This document shows positions 1-11,266 of a DNA stretch of 64,000 nt, piece after piece; the first letter of the stretch is position 1; each line of letters starts with the position of its first letter. Source of the DNA: Atherix ibis (taxonomy: Eukaryota; Arthropoda; Insecta; Diptera; Athericidae); NCBI GenBank assembly GCA_958298945.1, contig OY282608.1:14113933-14177932 (forward strand), given 5' to 3'. The position numbers were made by a program, and so were the translations under genes. Under the pieces are notes generated by a model. It was given only the letters and a program-made list of their open reading frames with translations. It had not been told where the DNA came from and did no database searches.

Positions 1-1104
1 GTTTGTTGGTTTGTTGGTTTGTTGGTTTGTTTGTTTGTATGTTTGTTCGTTTGTTGGCTTGTTGGTTTGTTGGCTTGTTGGCTTGTTGGTTTGTTGGTTT
101 GTTGGCTTGTTGGTTTGTTGGTTTGTTGGTTTGTTAGTTTGTTGGTTTGTTGGTTTTTTGGTTTGTTTTCTTGTTGATTTGTTGATTTGTTTGTTTGTTG
201 GTTTGTTGGGTTGTTGGTTTGTTGGTTTGTTGGCTTGTTGGTTTGTTGGTTTGTTGGTTTGATGGTTTGTTGGTTTGTTGGTTTGTTGGTTTGTTGGTTT
301 GTTGGTTTGTTGGCTTGTTGGCTTGTTGGTTTGTTGTCTTGTTGGTTTGTTGGTTTGTTGGTTTGCTGGTTTGTTGGTTTGTTGGTTTGTTGGTTTGTTG
401 GTTTTTTGGTTTGCTGGCTTGTTGGTTTGTTGGTTTGTTGGTTTGTTTGTTTGTTTGTTTGTTTGTTTGTTCGTTTGTTGGCTTGTTGGTTTGTTGGCTT
501 GTTGACTTGTTGGTTTGTTGGTTTGTTGGCTTGTTGGTTTGTTGGTTTGTTGGTTTGTTGGTTTGTTGGTTTGTTTGTTTGTTTGTTTGTATGTTTGTTC
601 GTTTGTTGGCTTGTTGGTTTGTTGGCTTGTTGGCTTGTTGGTTTGTTGGTTTGTTGGCTTGTTGGTTTGTTGGTTTGTTGGTTTGTTAGTTTGTTGGTTT
701 GTTGGTTTTTTGGTTTGTTTTCTTGTTGGTTTGTTGATTTGTTTGTTTGTTGGTTTGTTGGGTTGTTGGTTTGTTGGTTTGTTGGCTTGTTGGTTTGTTG
801 GTTTGTTGGTTTGTTGGTTTGTTGGTTTGTTGGTTTGTTGGTTTGTTGGTTTGTTGGTTTGTTGGTTTGTTGGTTTGTTGGCTTGTTGGCTTGTTGGTTT
901 GTTGGCTTGTTGGTTTGTTGGTTTGTTGGTTTGTTGGTTTGTTGGTTTGTTGGTTTGTTGGTTTGTTGGTTTTTTGGTTTTTTGGTTTGCTGGCTTGTTG
1001 GTTTGTTGGTTTGTTGGTTTGTTGGTGTGTTGGTTTGTTGGTTTGTTGGTTTGTTGGTTTGTTGGTTTGTTTGTTTGTTTGTTTGTTTGTTTGTTTATTT
1101 GTTC
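1..1104. repeat. 552-bp higher-order repeat, two copies
   Basis: The variant order in the first 552 bp is repeated in the next 552 bp (69 octamers). Three landmarks recur at exactly this distance: a GTATG variant at 37 and 589, TGTTTTCTTG at 164 and 716, and GGGTTGTTGG at 208 and 760. The copies differ at a few single bases (GTTGATTTG against GTTGGTTTG near 174/726). The left copy may be cut by the window edge. Confidence 0.8.
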
Positions 1105-3535
1105 GTTTGTTGGCTTGTCGGTTTGTTGGCTTGTTGGCTTGTTGGTTTGTTGGTTTGTTGGCTTGTTGGTTTGTTGGTTTGTTGGTTTGTTGGTTTTTTG
1201 GTTTGTTGGCTTGTTGGTTTGTTGATTTGTTGGTTTGTTGGTTTGTTGGTTTGTTTGTTTGTTAGTTTGGTCGTTTGTTGGTTTGTTGGTTTGTTGGTTT
1301 GTTGGTTTTTTGTTCTGCTGGTTTGTTTGTTTGTTGGTTTGTTGGCTTGTTGGCTTGTTGGTTTGTTTGTTTGTTGGTTTGTTGGCTTGTTGGTTTGTTG
1401 GTTTTTTGGTTTGTTGGTTTGTTGGTTTGTTGGTTTGTTGGTTTGTTGGTTTGTTGGCCTGCTGGTTTGTTGGTTTGTTGGTTTGTTGGCTTGTTGGCTT
1501 GTTGGTTTGTTGGTTTGTTGGTTTGTTGGTTTGTTGGCTTGCTGGTTTGTTGGTTTGTTGGTTTGTTGGTTTGTTGGTTTGTTGGTTTGTTGGTTTTTTG
1601 GTTTGTTGGCTTGTTGGCTTGTTGGTGTGTTGGTTTGTTGGCTTGTTTGTTTATTGGTTTGTTGGTTTATTGGTTTGTTGGTTTGTTGGTTTTTAGGTTT
1701 GTTGGATTGTTGGTTTGTTGATTTGTTGGTTTGTTGGTTTGTTGGTTTGGATGTTTGTTGGTTGATTTGTTTGTTGGTTTGTTGGTTTGCTGGTTTGTTG
1801 GTTTGTTGGTTTGTTGGCTTGTTGGCTTGTTGGTTTGTTGGTTTGTTGGTTTGTTGGTTTGTTTGTTTGTTTGTTTGTTTGTTTGTTGGCTTGTTTGTTT
1901 GTTGGCTTGTTGGCTTGTTGGTTTGTTGGTTTGTTGGCTTGTTGGGTTGTTGGTTTGTTGGTTTGTTGGTTTGTTTGTTTGTTTGTTTGTTTGTTTGTTG
2001 GCTTGTTTGTTTGTTGGCTTGTTGGCTTGTTGGTTTGTTGGTTTGTTGGCTTGTTGGGTTGTTGGTTTGTTGGTTTGTTGGTTTGTTGGTTTGTTGGTTT
2101 TTTGGTTTGTTGGCTTGTTGGTTTGTTGATTTGTTGGTTTGTTGGTTTGTTGGTTTGTTGGTTTGTTGGTTTGTTCGTTTGTTGGTTTGTTGGTTTGTTG
2201 GTTTGCTGGTTTGTTGGTTTGTTGGTTTGTTGGCTTGTTGGCTTGTTGGTTTGTTGGTTTGTTGGCTTGTTGGTTTGTTGGCTTGTTGGCTTGCTGGTTT
2301 ATTGGTTTGTTGGCTTGTTTTTTTGTTGGTTTATTTGTTTGTTGGTTTGTTAGTTTGTTGGTTTGTTGGCTTGTTGGTTTGTCGGTTTGTTGGCTCGTTG
2401 GTTTGTTGGTCTGTTGGTCTGTTGGTTTGTTGGTTTGTTGGTTTTTTGGTTTGTTGGTTTGTTGGTTTTTTGGTTTGTTGGCTTGTTGACTTGTTGTTTT
2501 GTTGGTTTGTTGGCTTGTTGGTTTGTTGGTTTGTTGGTTTGTTTGTTTGTATGTTTGTTCGTTTGTTGGCTTGTTGGTTTGTTGGCTTGTTGGCTTGTTG
2601 GTTTGTTGGTTTGTTGGTTTGTTGGCTTGTTGGTTTGTTGGTTTGTTGGTTTGTTAGTTTGTTGGTTTGTTGGTTTTTTGGTTTGTTTTCTTGTTGGTTT
2701 GTTGATTTGTTGGTTTGTTAGTTTGTTGGTTTATTTGTTTGTTGTTTGTTCGTTTGCTGGCTTGTTGGTTTGTTGGCTTGTTGGCTTGTTGGTTTGTTGG
2801 CTTGTTGGTTTGTTGGTTTTTTGGTTTATTGGTTTGTTGGTTTGTTGGTTTTTTGGTTTGTTGGATTGTTGGTTTGTTGATTTGTTGGTTTGTTGGTTTG
2901 TTGGTTTGGTAGTTTGTTAGTTTATTTGTTTGTTGGTTTGCTGGTTTGTTGGTTTGTTGGTTTGTTGGTTTGTTGGTTTGTTGGTTTGTTGGTTTGTTTG
3001 TTTGTTTGTTTGTTTGTTTGTTGGCTTGTTGGTTTGTTGGCTTGTTGGCTTGTTGGTTTGTTGGTTTGTTGGCTTGTTGGCTTGTTGGTTTGTTGGTTTG
3101 TTGGTTTGTTGGTTTGTTGGCTTGTTGGTTTGTTGTTTTGTTGGTTTTTTGGTTTGTTGATTTGTTGGTTTGTTGGTTTGTTGGCTTGTTGGTTTGTTGG
3201 TTTGTTGGTTTGTTGATTTGTTGGTTTGTTGGTTTGTTGGTTTGTTGGATTGTTGGCTTTTTGGTTTGTTGGTTTTTTGGTTTGTTGGTTTGTTGGTTTG
3301 TTGGTTTGTTGGTTTTTTGGTTTGTTTTCTTGTTGGTTTGTTGATTTGTTGGTTTGTTAGTTTGTTGGTTTGTTTGTTTGTTGGTTTGTTCGTTTGTTGG
3401 CTTGTTTGTTTGTTGCTTTTTTGGTTTGTTGATTTGTTGGTTTGTTGGTTTGTTGGTTTGTTGGTTTGTTGGCTTGTTGGTTCGTTGGTTTGTTGGTTTT
3501 TTGGTTAGTTGATTTGTTGGTTTGTTGGTTTGTTG
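1105..3535. repeat. Octamer array, mixed variants, no gene
   Basis: Continuous TTTGTTGG units with runs of TTTGTTTG, many CTTGTTGG and TTTTTTGG units, and the composite landmark TGTTTTCTTG at 2684 and 3323. The opening landmark of the 552-bp repeat (GTATG) returns at 2549, 1,960 bp (245 units) after its second copy, so this stretch is related to the left end. Apart from the 112-bp duplication listed separately, I see no clean higher-order period and nothing gene-like. Confidence 0.85.
1856..2079. repeat. 112-bp tandem duplication (14 octamers)
   Basis: A block made of a TTTGTTTG run, two separate CTTG variants, a CTTGTTGG pair and GGGTTGTTGG occurs twice in direct succession. The GGG landmark lies at 1944 and again at 2056, exactly 112 bp apart. 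The block edges fall in near-canonical units and are good to about 16 bp. Confidence 0.75.
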
Positions 3536-3791
3536 GTTTGTTGGCTTGTTGGTTTGTTTGTTTGTTGCTTTGTTGGTTTATTGGTTTGTTGCTTTGTTGG
3601 TTTGTTGGCTTGTTGGTTTGTTTGTTTGTTGCTTTGTTGGTTTATTGGTTTGTTGGTTTGTTGGTTTGTTGGCTTGTTAGTTTGTTGCTTTTTTGGTTTG
3701 TTAGTTTGTTTGTTTGTTTGTTTGTTGGTTTGCTCGTTTGTTGGCTTGTTGGTTTTTTGGTTTTTTTATTTGTTGGTTTGTTGGTTTGTTG
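3536..3791. repeat. 64-bp duplication with TTTGTTGC variants
   Basis: The group TTGCTTTGTTGGTTTATTGG occurs with its GCTTTG landmark at 3567 and again at 3631, 64 bp (8 units) apart. A related copy reappears near 5940. The remainder to 3791 is ordinary octamer array with one long T run near 3765. Confidence 0.65.
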
Positions 3792-4303
3792 GTTTGTTGG
3801 TTTGTTGGTTAGTTGGTTTGTTGGTTTGTTGGGTTGTTGGTTTGTTTGTTTGTTGGTTTGTTGATTTGTTGGTTTATTTGTTTGTTGGTTTGTTGGCTTG
3901 TTGGTTTGTTGGTTTGTTGGTTTGTTGGTTTGTTGGTTTGTTGGCTTGTTGGTTTGTTGGTTTGCTGGTTTGTTGTTTTGTTGGTTTGTTTGTTTGTTCG
4001 TTCGTTGGTTTGTTGGTTTGTTGGTTTGTTGGTTTGTTGGCTTGTTGGTTTGTTGGTTTGTTGGTTAGTTGGTTTGTTGGTTTGTTGGGTTGTTGGTTTG
4101 TTTGTTTGTTGGTTTGTTGATTTGTTGGTTTATTTGTTTGTTGGTTTGTTGGCTTGTTGGTTTGTTGGTTTGTTGGTTTGTTGGTTTGTTGGTTTGTTGG
4201 CTTGTTGGTTTGTTGGTTTGCTGGTTTGTTGTTTTGTTGGTTTGTTTGTTTGTTCGTTCGTTGGTTTGTTGGTTTGTTGGTTTGTTGGTTTGTTGGTTTG
4301 TTG
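3792..4303. repeat. 256-bp higher-order repeat, two tandem copies
   Basis: Thirty-two octamers are duplicated in tandem. GGTTAGTTGG at 3808 recurs at 4064, followed in both copies by the same series: GGGTTGTTGG, TTTGTTTG, GTTGATTTG, TTTATTTG, CTTGTTGG, TTTGCTGG, TTGTTTTG and the CpG-bearing TTCGTTCG. I noticed no difference between the copies until they run out. A third, slightly diverged copy starts near 6160. Confidence 0.8.
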
Positions 4304-4610
4304 GTTTGTTTGTTTGTTGGTTTGTTTGTTTGTTTGTTTGTTTGTTTGTTCGTTTGTTCGCTTGTTGGTTTGTTGGCTTGTTGGCTTGTTTGTGTGTTGG
4401 TTTGTTGGCTTGCTGGTTTGTTGGTTTGTTGGTTTGTTGGTTTGTTGGTTAGTTGGTTTGTTGGTTTGTTGGTTTTTTGGTTTGTTTTCTTGTTGGTTTG
4501 TTGATTTGTTGGTTTGTTAGTTTGTTGGTTTGTTGGTTTGTTCGTTTGTAGGCTTGTTTGTTTGTTGGTTTGTTGGCTTGCTGGTTTGTTGGTTTGTTGG
4601 TTTGTTGGCT
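4304..4610. repeat. Octamer array linking two HORs
   Basis: Variant-rich array between the 256-bp and 288-bp repeats. It contains a TTTGTTTG run, adjacent TTCG units, a TGTGTTGG variant near 4390 and the landmark TGTTTTCTTG at 4493. No gene-like sequence is present. A matching series follows the third 256-bp-type copy near 6.4-6.7 kb. Confidence 0.8.
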
Positions 4611-5186
4611 TGTTGGTTTGTTGGTTTGTTGGTTTCTTGGTTTGTTGGTTTGTTGGTTTGTTGGTTTGTTGGTTTGTTGGTTTGTTGGCTTGTTTGTTTA
4701 TTGGTTTGCTCGTTTGTTGGCTTGTTCGTTTGTTGGTTTTTTGGTTTGTTGGTTTGTTAGTTTGTTGGTTTGTTGGTTTGTTGGTTTGTTGGCTTGTTGG
4801 TTTGTTGGTTTGTTGGTTTGTTGGTTTGTTGGTTTGTTGGTTTGTTGGTTTGTTGGTTTATTTGTTTGTTGGTTTGTTGGCTTGTTGGTTTGTTGGTTTG
4901 TTGGTTTGTTGGTTTGTTGGTTTCTTGGTTTGTTGGTTTGTTGGTTTGTTGGTTTGTTGGTTTGTTGGTTTGTTGGCTTGTTTGTTTATTGGTTTGCTCG
5001 TTTGTTGGCTTGTTCGTTTGTTGGTTTTTTGGTTTGTTGGTTTGTTGGTTTGTTGGTTTGTTGGTTTGTTGGTTTGTTGGCTTGTTGGTTTGTTGGTTTG
5101 TTGGTTTGTTGGTTTGTTGGTTTGTTGGTTTGTTGGTTTGTTGGTTTATTTGTTTGTTGGTTTGTTGGCTTGTTGGTTTGTTGGTT
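4611..5186. repeat. 288-bp higher-order repeat, two tandem copies
   Basis: Thirty-six octamers are duplicated. TTTCTTGG at 4633 and 4921, GGCTTGTTTG at 4687 and 4975, and TTTATTTG at 4857 and 5145 are each 288 bp apart. The variant order between them matches, with one visible difference (GTTAGTTTG near 4757 is canonical in copy 2). A related, diverged copy begins near 6.9 kb and another near 13.2 kb. Confidence 0.8.
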
Positions 5187-7422
5187 TGTTGGTTAGTTGG
5201 TTTGTTGGTTTGTTGGTTTGTTGGTTTGTTGGTTTGTTGGTTTGTTGGTTTGTTGGTTTGCTGGTTTGTTGGTTTGTTGGTTTGTTTGTTTGTTTGTTCG
5301 TTCGTTTGTTGGTTTGTTGGTTTGTTCGTTTGTTGGTTTGATGGCTTGTTGGCTTGTTGGTTTGTTGGTTATTTGGTTTGTTGGTTTGTTAGTTTGTTGT
5401 TTGTTGGTTTGTTGATTTGTTGGTTTCTTGGTTTGTTGGTTTGTTGGCTTGTTGGTTTGTTGGTTTGTTGGTTTGTTGGTTTGTTGGTTTGTTGGTTTGT
5501 TGGTTTGTTGGTTTGTTGGTTTATTTGTTTGTTGGTTTGTTGGTTTGTTGGTTTGTTGATTTGTTGGTTTGTTGGTTTGTTAGTTACTTGGTTTGTTGAT
5601 TTGTTGGTTTTTTGATTTGTTGGCTTGTTGGTTTGTTAGTTTCTTGGTTTGTTGGTTTGTTGGTTTGTTAGTGTGTTGGTTATTTGGTTTAATGGTTTGT
5701 TGGTTTGTTGGTTTGTTTGTTTGTTGGTTTGTTCGTTTGATTGTTTGTTGGTTTGTTTGTTTTTAAGTTTGTTGGTTTGTTGGTTTCTTGGTTTGTAGGT
5801 TTGTTGGTTTGTTTGTTTGTTGGCTTGTTGGTATGTTGGCTTGTTGGCTTGTTGGTTTGTTGGTTTGCGCGTTTGTTGGTTTGTTCGTTTGTTGGTTTGT
5901 TGGTTTGTTGGTTTGTTGGTTACTTGGTTTGTTTGTTTGTTGCTTTGTTGGTTTATTGGTTTGTTGGTTTGTTGGTTTGTTGGCTTGTTAGTTTGTTGCT
6001 TTTTTGGTTTGTTGGTTTGTTTGTTTGTTTGTTTGTTGGTTTGCTCGTTTGTTGGCTTGTTGGTTTTTTGGTTTTTTGGTTTGTTGGTTTGTTGGTTTGT
6101 TGGTTTGTTGATTTGTTGGTTTGTTGGTTTGTTGGTTTGTTTGCTTGTTGGTTTGTTGGTTTGTTGGTTAGTTGGTTTGTTGGTTTGTTGGTTTGTTGGT
6201 TTGTTTGTTTGTTGGTTTGTTGGTTTGTTGGTTTATTTGTTTGTTGGTTTGTTGGCTTGTTGGTTTGTTGGTTTGTTGGTTTGTTGGTTTGTTGGTTTGT
6301 TGGCTTGTTGGTTTGTTGGTTTGCTGGTTTGTTGTTTTGTTGGTTTGTTTGTTTGTTCGTTCGTTGGTTTGTTGGTTTGTTGGTTTGTTGGTTTGTTGGT
6401 TTGTTGGTTTGTTTGTTTGTTGGTTTGTTGGTTTGTTGGTTTGTTTGTTTGTTTGTTTGTTCGTTTGTTCGCTTGTTGGTTTGTTGGCTTGTTGGCTTGT
6501 TTGTTTGTTGGTTTGTTGGCTTACTGGTTTGTTGGTTTGTTGGTTTGTTGGTTTGTTGGTTAGTTGGTTTGTTGGTTTGTTGGTTTTTTGGTTTGTTTTC
6601 TTGTTGGTTTGTTGATTTGTTGGTTTGTTAGTTTGTTGGTTTGTTTGTTTGTTGGTTTGTTCGTTTGTAGGCTTGTTTGTTTGTTGGTTTTTTGGTTTGT
6701 TGATTTGTTGGTTTGTTGGTTTGTTGGTTTGTTGGTTTGTTGGCTTGTTGGTTTGTTGGTTTGTTGATTTGTTGGTTTTTTGGTTTGTTGATTTGTTGGT
6801 TTGTTAGTTTGTTGGTTTGTTGGTTTGTTGGCTTGTTGGTTTGTTGGTTTGTTGGTTTGTTGGTTTGTTGGTTTGTTGGTTTGTTGGTTTGTTGGTTTGT
6901 TGGTTTGTTGGCTTGTTTGTTTATTGATTTGCTCGTTTGTTGGCTTGTTCGTTTGTTGGTTTTTTGGTTTGTTGGTTTGTTGGTTTGTTGGTTTGTTGGT
7001 TTGTTGGTTTGTTGGCTTGTTGGTTTGTTGGTTTGTTGGTTTGTTGGTTTGTTGGTTTGTTGGTTTGTTGGTTTATTTGTTTGTTGGTTTGTTGGCTTGT
7101 TTGTTTGTTGGTTTGTTGGTTAGTTGGTTTGTTGGTTTGTTGGTTTGTTGGTTTGTTGGTTTGTTGGTTTGCTGGTTTGTTGGTTTGTTGGTTTGTTTGT
7201 TTGTTCGTTCGTTCGTTTGTTGGTTTATTGGTTTGTTCGTTTGTTGGTTTGATGGCTTGTTGGCTTGTTGGTTTGTTGGTTATTTTATTTGTTGGTTTGT
7301 TAGTTTGTTGTTTGTTGGTTTGTTGGTTTGTTGGTTTCTTGGTTTGTTGGTTTGTTGGCTTGTTGGTTTGTTGGTTTGTTAGTTTGTTGGTTTGTTGGTT
7401 TGTTGGTTTGTTGGTTTGTTGG
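5187..7422. repeat. Second round of a 1.9-2.1 kb superperiod
   Basis: Landmarks of 3.8-5.8 kb return in the same order 1.88-2.10 kb later: the GGTTAGTTGG block at 4064 returns at 6167, GGCTTGTTTG at 4975 returns at 6910, GATGGCTTG at 5340 returns at 7251, and the TTTTAAG block near 5760 returns near 7640. The shift shrinks by whole units along the way, so units were lost inside one copy. There are no genes. Confidence 0.65.
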
Positions 7423-8990
7423 TTTATTTTTTTGTTGGTTTGTTGGTTTGTTGGTTTGTTGGTTTGTTAGTTTCTTGGTTTGTTGATTTGTTGGTTTTTT
7501 GATTTGTTGGCTTGTTGGTTTGTTAGTTTCTTGGTTTGTTGGTTTGTTGGTTTGTTAGTGTGTCGGTTACTTGGTTTAATGGTTTGTTGGTTTGTTGGTT
7601 TGTTTGTTTGTTCGTTTGATTGTTTGTTGGTTTGTTTGTTTTTAAGTTTGTTGGTTTGTTGGTTTCTTGGTTTGTAGGTTTGTTGGTTTGTTCGTTTGTT
7701 GGCTTGTTGGTATGTTGGCTTGTTGGCTTGTTGGTTTGTTGGTTTGCGCGTTTGTTGGTTTGTTCGTTTGTTGGTTTGTTGGTTTGTTGGTTTGTTGGTT
7801 ACTTGGTTTGTTGGTTTGTTGGTTTGTTGGTTTGTTGGTTTGTTGGTTTGTTCGTTTGTTGGTTTGTTGGATTGTTGGTTTGCTGGTTTGTTGGTTTGTT
7901 GGCTTGTTGGCTTGTTGGTTTATTCGTTTGTTGGCTTGTTGGTATGTTGGTTTGTTGGTTTGTTGGTTTGTTGATTTGTTCGTTTGTTGGCTTGTTGGTT
8001 TGTTGGTTTGTTGGTTGATTTGTTTGTTGGTTTGTTCGTTTGTTGGTTTGTTGGTTTGTTGGTTTGTTCGTTTGTTGGTTCGTTTGTTTGTTGGTTTGTT
8101 TGTTTGTTGGTTTGTTGGTTTGTTGGTTTGTAGGTTTGTTGGCTTGTTGGTTTGTTGGTTTGTTAACTTGTTGGGTTGTTGGTTTGTTGGTTTGTTGGTT
8201 TGTTGGTTTATTTTTTTGTTGGTTTGTTGGTTTGTTGGTTTGTTGGTTTGTTAGTTTCTTGGTTTGTTGATTTGTTGGTTTTTTGATTTGTTGGCTTGTT
8301 GGTTTGTTAGTTTCTTGGTTTGTTGGTTTGTTGGTTTGTTAGTGTGTCGGTTACTTGGTTTAATGGTTTGTTGGTTTGTTGGTTTGTTTGTTTGTTCGTT
8401 TGATTGTTTGTTGGTTTGTTTGTTTTTAAGTTTGTTGGTTTGTTGGTTTCTTGGTTTGTAGGTTTGTTGGTTTGTTCGTTTGTTGGCTTGTTGGTATGTT
8501 GGCTTGTTGGCTTGTTGGTTTGTTGGTTTGCGCGTTTGTTGGTTTGTTCGTTTGTTGGTTTGTTGGTTTGTTGGTTTGTTGGTTACTTGGTTTGTTGGTT
8601 TGTTGGTTTGTTGGTTTGTTGGTTTGTTGGTTTGTTCGTTTGTTGGTTTGTTGGATTGTTGGTTTGCTGGTTTGTTGGTTTGTTGGCTTGTTGGCTTGTT
8701 GGTTTATTCGTTTGTTGGCTTGTTGGTATGTTGGTTTGTTGGTTTGTTGGTTTGTTGATTTGTTCGTTTGTTGGCTTGTTGGTTTGTTGGTTTGTTGGTT
8801 GATTTGTTTGTTGGTTTGTTCGTTTGTTGGTTTGTTGGTTTGTTGGTTTGTTCGTTTGTTGGTTCGTTTGTTTGTTGGTTTGTTTGTTTGTTGGTTTGTT
8901 GGTTTGTTGGTTTGTAGGTTTGTTGGCTTGTTGGTTTGTTGGTTTGTTAACTTGTTGGGTTGTTGGTTTGTTGGTTTGTTGGTTTGTTGG
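7423..8990. repeat. 784-bp higher-order repeat, two apparently identical copies
   Basis: Ninety-eight octamers occur twice in direct tandem (7423-8206 and 8207-8990). Every landmark I followed repeats at exactly 784 bp: the TTTATTTTTTTG group, GTTTTTAAG, a CGCG-containing unit near 7746 and 8530, and GTTAACTTG near 8162 and 8946. I noticed no mismatch. TTTGCGCG and GTTAACTTG are rare double variants, so their paired presence marks a recent block duplication, not convergent mutation. Confidence 0.88.
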
Positions 8991-9425
8991 TTTTTTGGTT
9001 TGTTGGTTTGTTGGTTTGTTGTTTTGTTTGTTTGTTGGTTTGTTGGTTTGTTGGTTTGTTGGTTTGCTGGTTTGTTGGTTTGTTGGCTTGTTGGTTTGTT
9101 GGTTTGTTCGTTTGTTGGTTTGTTCCTTTGTTGGCTTGTTGGTTTGTTGGTTTGTTGGTTAGTTGGTTTCTTGGTTACTTGGTTGTTGGTTTGTTGGTTT
9201 GTTGGTTTGTTGGTTTGTTGGTTTGTTGGTTTGTTGGTTTGTTGGTTTGTTGGTTTGTTGTTTTGTTGGTTTGTTGGCTTATTGGTTTGTTGGTTTGTTG
9301 ATTACATGGTTTGTTTGTTGGTTGGTTTGTGGGTTTGTTGGTTTGTTCGTTTGTTGGCTTTTTGGTTTGTTGGCTTGTTGGCTTGTTGGTTTGTTGGTTG
9401 GTTTTTTTGTTGGTTTGTTGGTTCG
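8991..9425. repeat. Octamer array with TTACTTGG and GATTACATGG landmarks
   Basis: Ordinary array that carries a TTACTTGG unit followed by a 7-bp TTGTTGG unit near 9175, and the rare group GATTACATGG at 9300. The same two landmarks recur together in the 28-35 kb zone, so this stretch shares ancestry with it. No gene-like sequence was seen. Confidence 0.75.
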
Positions 9426-9594
9426 TTGGTTTGTTGGTTTGTTGGTTTGTTGGTTTGTTGGTTTGTTGGTTTGTTGGTTTGTTGGTTTGTTGGTTTGTTG
9501 GTTTGTTGGTTTGTTGGTTTGTTGGTTTGTTGGTTTGTTGGTTTGTTGGTTTGTTGGTTTGTTGGTTTGTTGGTTTGTTGGTTTGTTGGTTTGT
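9426..9594. repeat. Longest perfect TTTGTTGG run (about 169 bp)
   Basis: About 21 successive units match TTTGTTGG without any substitution, ending at the GTCC variant at 9593. It is the longest perfect run I noticed. Its uniformity contrasts with the surrounding array, where a variant typically occurs every few units. Confidence 0.8.
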
Positions 9595-11266
9595 CCGTTT
9601 TTTGGCTTGTTGGTTTGTTGGTTTGTTGGCTTGTTGGTTTGTTGGTTTGTTGATTTGTTGGTTTGTCCGTTTTTTGGCTTGTTGGTTTGTTGACTTGTTG
9701 GTTTGTTGGTTTGTTGGTTTGTTGGTTTGTTGGTTTGTTGATTTGTTGGTTTGTTGGTTTGTTTGTTTGTTGGTTTGTTGGTTTGTTCTTTTGTTGGTTT
9801 GTTGGTTTGTTGGTTTGTTGGTTTGTTGGTTTGTTGGTTTGTTGGTTTGTCCGTTTTTTGGCTTGTTGGTTTGTTGGTTTGTTGGCTTGTTGGTTTGTTG
9901 GTTTGTTGGTTTGTTGGTTTGTTGGTTTGTTGGTTTGTTGGTTTGTTGGTTTGTTGGTTTGTTGGTTTGTTGGTTTGTTGATTTGTTGGTTTGTTGGTTT
10001 GTTTGTTTGTTGGTTTGTTGGTTTGTTCTTTTGTTGGCTTGTTGGCTTGTTGGTTTGTTGGTTTGTTTGTTTGTTGGTTTGTTCGTATGTTGGCTTGTTG
10101 GTTTGTTGGTTACTTGGTTTGTTGATTTGTTGGTTTATTGGTTTGTTGGTTTGTTGGTTTGTTCGTTTGTTGGTTTGTTGGTTTTTTGGATTGTTGGTTT
10201 GTTGGTTTGTTCGTTTGTTGGTTTGTTCGTTTGTTGGTTTGTTTGTTTGTTGGTTTGTCCGTTTGTTGGTTTTTTGGTTTGTGGGTTTGTTTGTTTGTTC
10301 GTTTGTTGGCTTGTTGGTTTGTTGGTTTGTTAGTTTATTTGTTTGTTGGTTTGTTGGTTTGTTCGTTTGTTGGTTTGTTGGTTTGTTGGTTTGTTGGTTT
10401 GTTCGTTTGTTGGTTTGTTCGTTTTTTGGTTTGTTTGTTTGTTGGTTTGTTGGTTTGTTGGGTTGTTGGTTTTTTGGCTTGTTGGTATAATGGTTTGTTG
10501 GTTTGTTGGTTTGTTGGTTTGTTTGTTTGTTGGTTTGTTGGTTTGTTATTTTGTTGGCTTGTTGGTTTGTTGGTTTGTTGGTTTCTTGGTTTGTTGGTTT
10601 GTTGGCTTGTTGGTTTGTTGGTTTGTTGGTTTGTTGGTTTGTTGGTTTGTTGGTTTGTTGGTTTGTTGGTTTGTTGGTTTGTTGGTTTATTTCTTGTTTC
10701 GTTTGTTGGTTTGTTGGTTTGTTGGTTTGTTAGTTTGTCGGCTTGTTGGTTTGTTGGCTTGTTGGTTTCTTGGTTTGTTGGTTTGTTGGCTTGTTGGTTT
10801 GTTGGTTTGTTGGTTTGTTAGTTTGTTGGTTTGTTGGTTTGTTGGTTTGTTGGTTTATTTGTTTGTTGGTTTGTTGGTTTGTTGGTTTGTTGGTTTGTTG
10901 GTTTGTTGGTTTGTTGGTTTGTTGGTTGATGGTTTGTTGGTTTGTTGGTTTATTTGTTTGTTGGTTTGTTGGTTTGTTGGTTTGTTGGCTTGTTGGTTTG
11001 TTGGTTTTTTGGTTTGTTGGCTTGTTGGTTTGTTGGTTTTTTGGTTTGTTGGTTTGTTGGTTTGTTTGTTTGCTGGTTTGTTCGTTTTTTGGCTTGTTGG
11101 TTTGTTGGTTTTTTGGTTTGTTGGTTTGTTGGTTTGTGGGTTTGTTGGTTTGTTGGTTTGTTGGTTTGTTGGTTTGTTGGCTTGTTGGTTTGTTGGTTTG
11201 TTGATTTGTAGGTTTGTTGGTTTGTTGGTTTGTTGGTTTATTTGTTTGTTGGTTTGTTGGCTTGTT
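9595..11266. repeat. Octamer array with GTCCG and TTCTTTTG markers
   Basis: GTCCGTTTTTTGGC groups lie at 9593, 9665 and 9849 (spacings of 72 and 184 bp). A group of GTTGATTTG, TTTGTTTG and GTTCTTTTG recurs with a 240-bp shift (about 9741 and 9981). Farther right are register breaks: a TTTCTTGTTTCG irregularity near 10690 and GGTTGATGG near 10923. The rest is canonical array with TTTTTTGG and TTTATTTG variants. No gene-like sequence was seen. Confidence 0.75.

Noticed and set aside
187..2721. Open reading frame of 844 codons on the + strand (hydrophobic FVGLLVCW repeat), and similar long frames such as 52440-54965 (841 codons), 38919-41225 and 60432-62732
   Set aside because: The repeat unit has no stop codon in any frame, so long frames are expected. 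All three + frames overlap and give the same cyclic peptide, starts are arbitrary ATGs made by single-base variants, and duplications follow 8-bp units, not codons.
8162..8170. GTTAAC and GCGCGT-like palindromes near 7746, 8162, 8530 and 8946 as functional sites
   Set aside because: They are short chance palindromes made by two variants in one unit and copied by the 784-bp duplication. There is no sign of function.
7423..8990. CRISPR array
   Set aside because: There are regularly repeated elements, but no unique spacers: the material between repeats is the same octamer. No cas genes are present.
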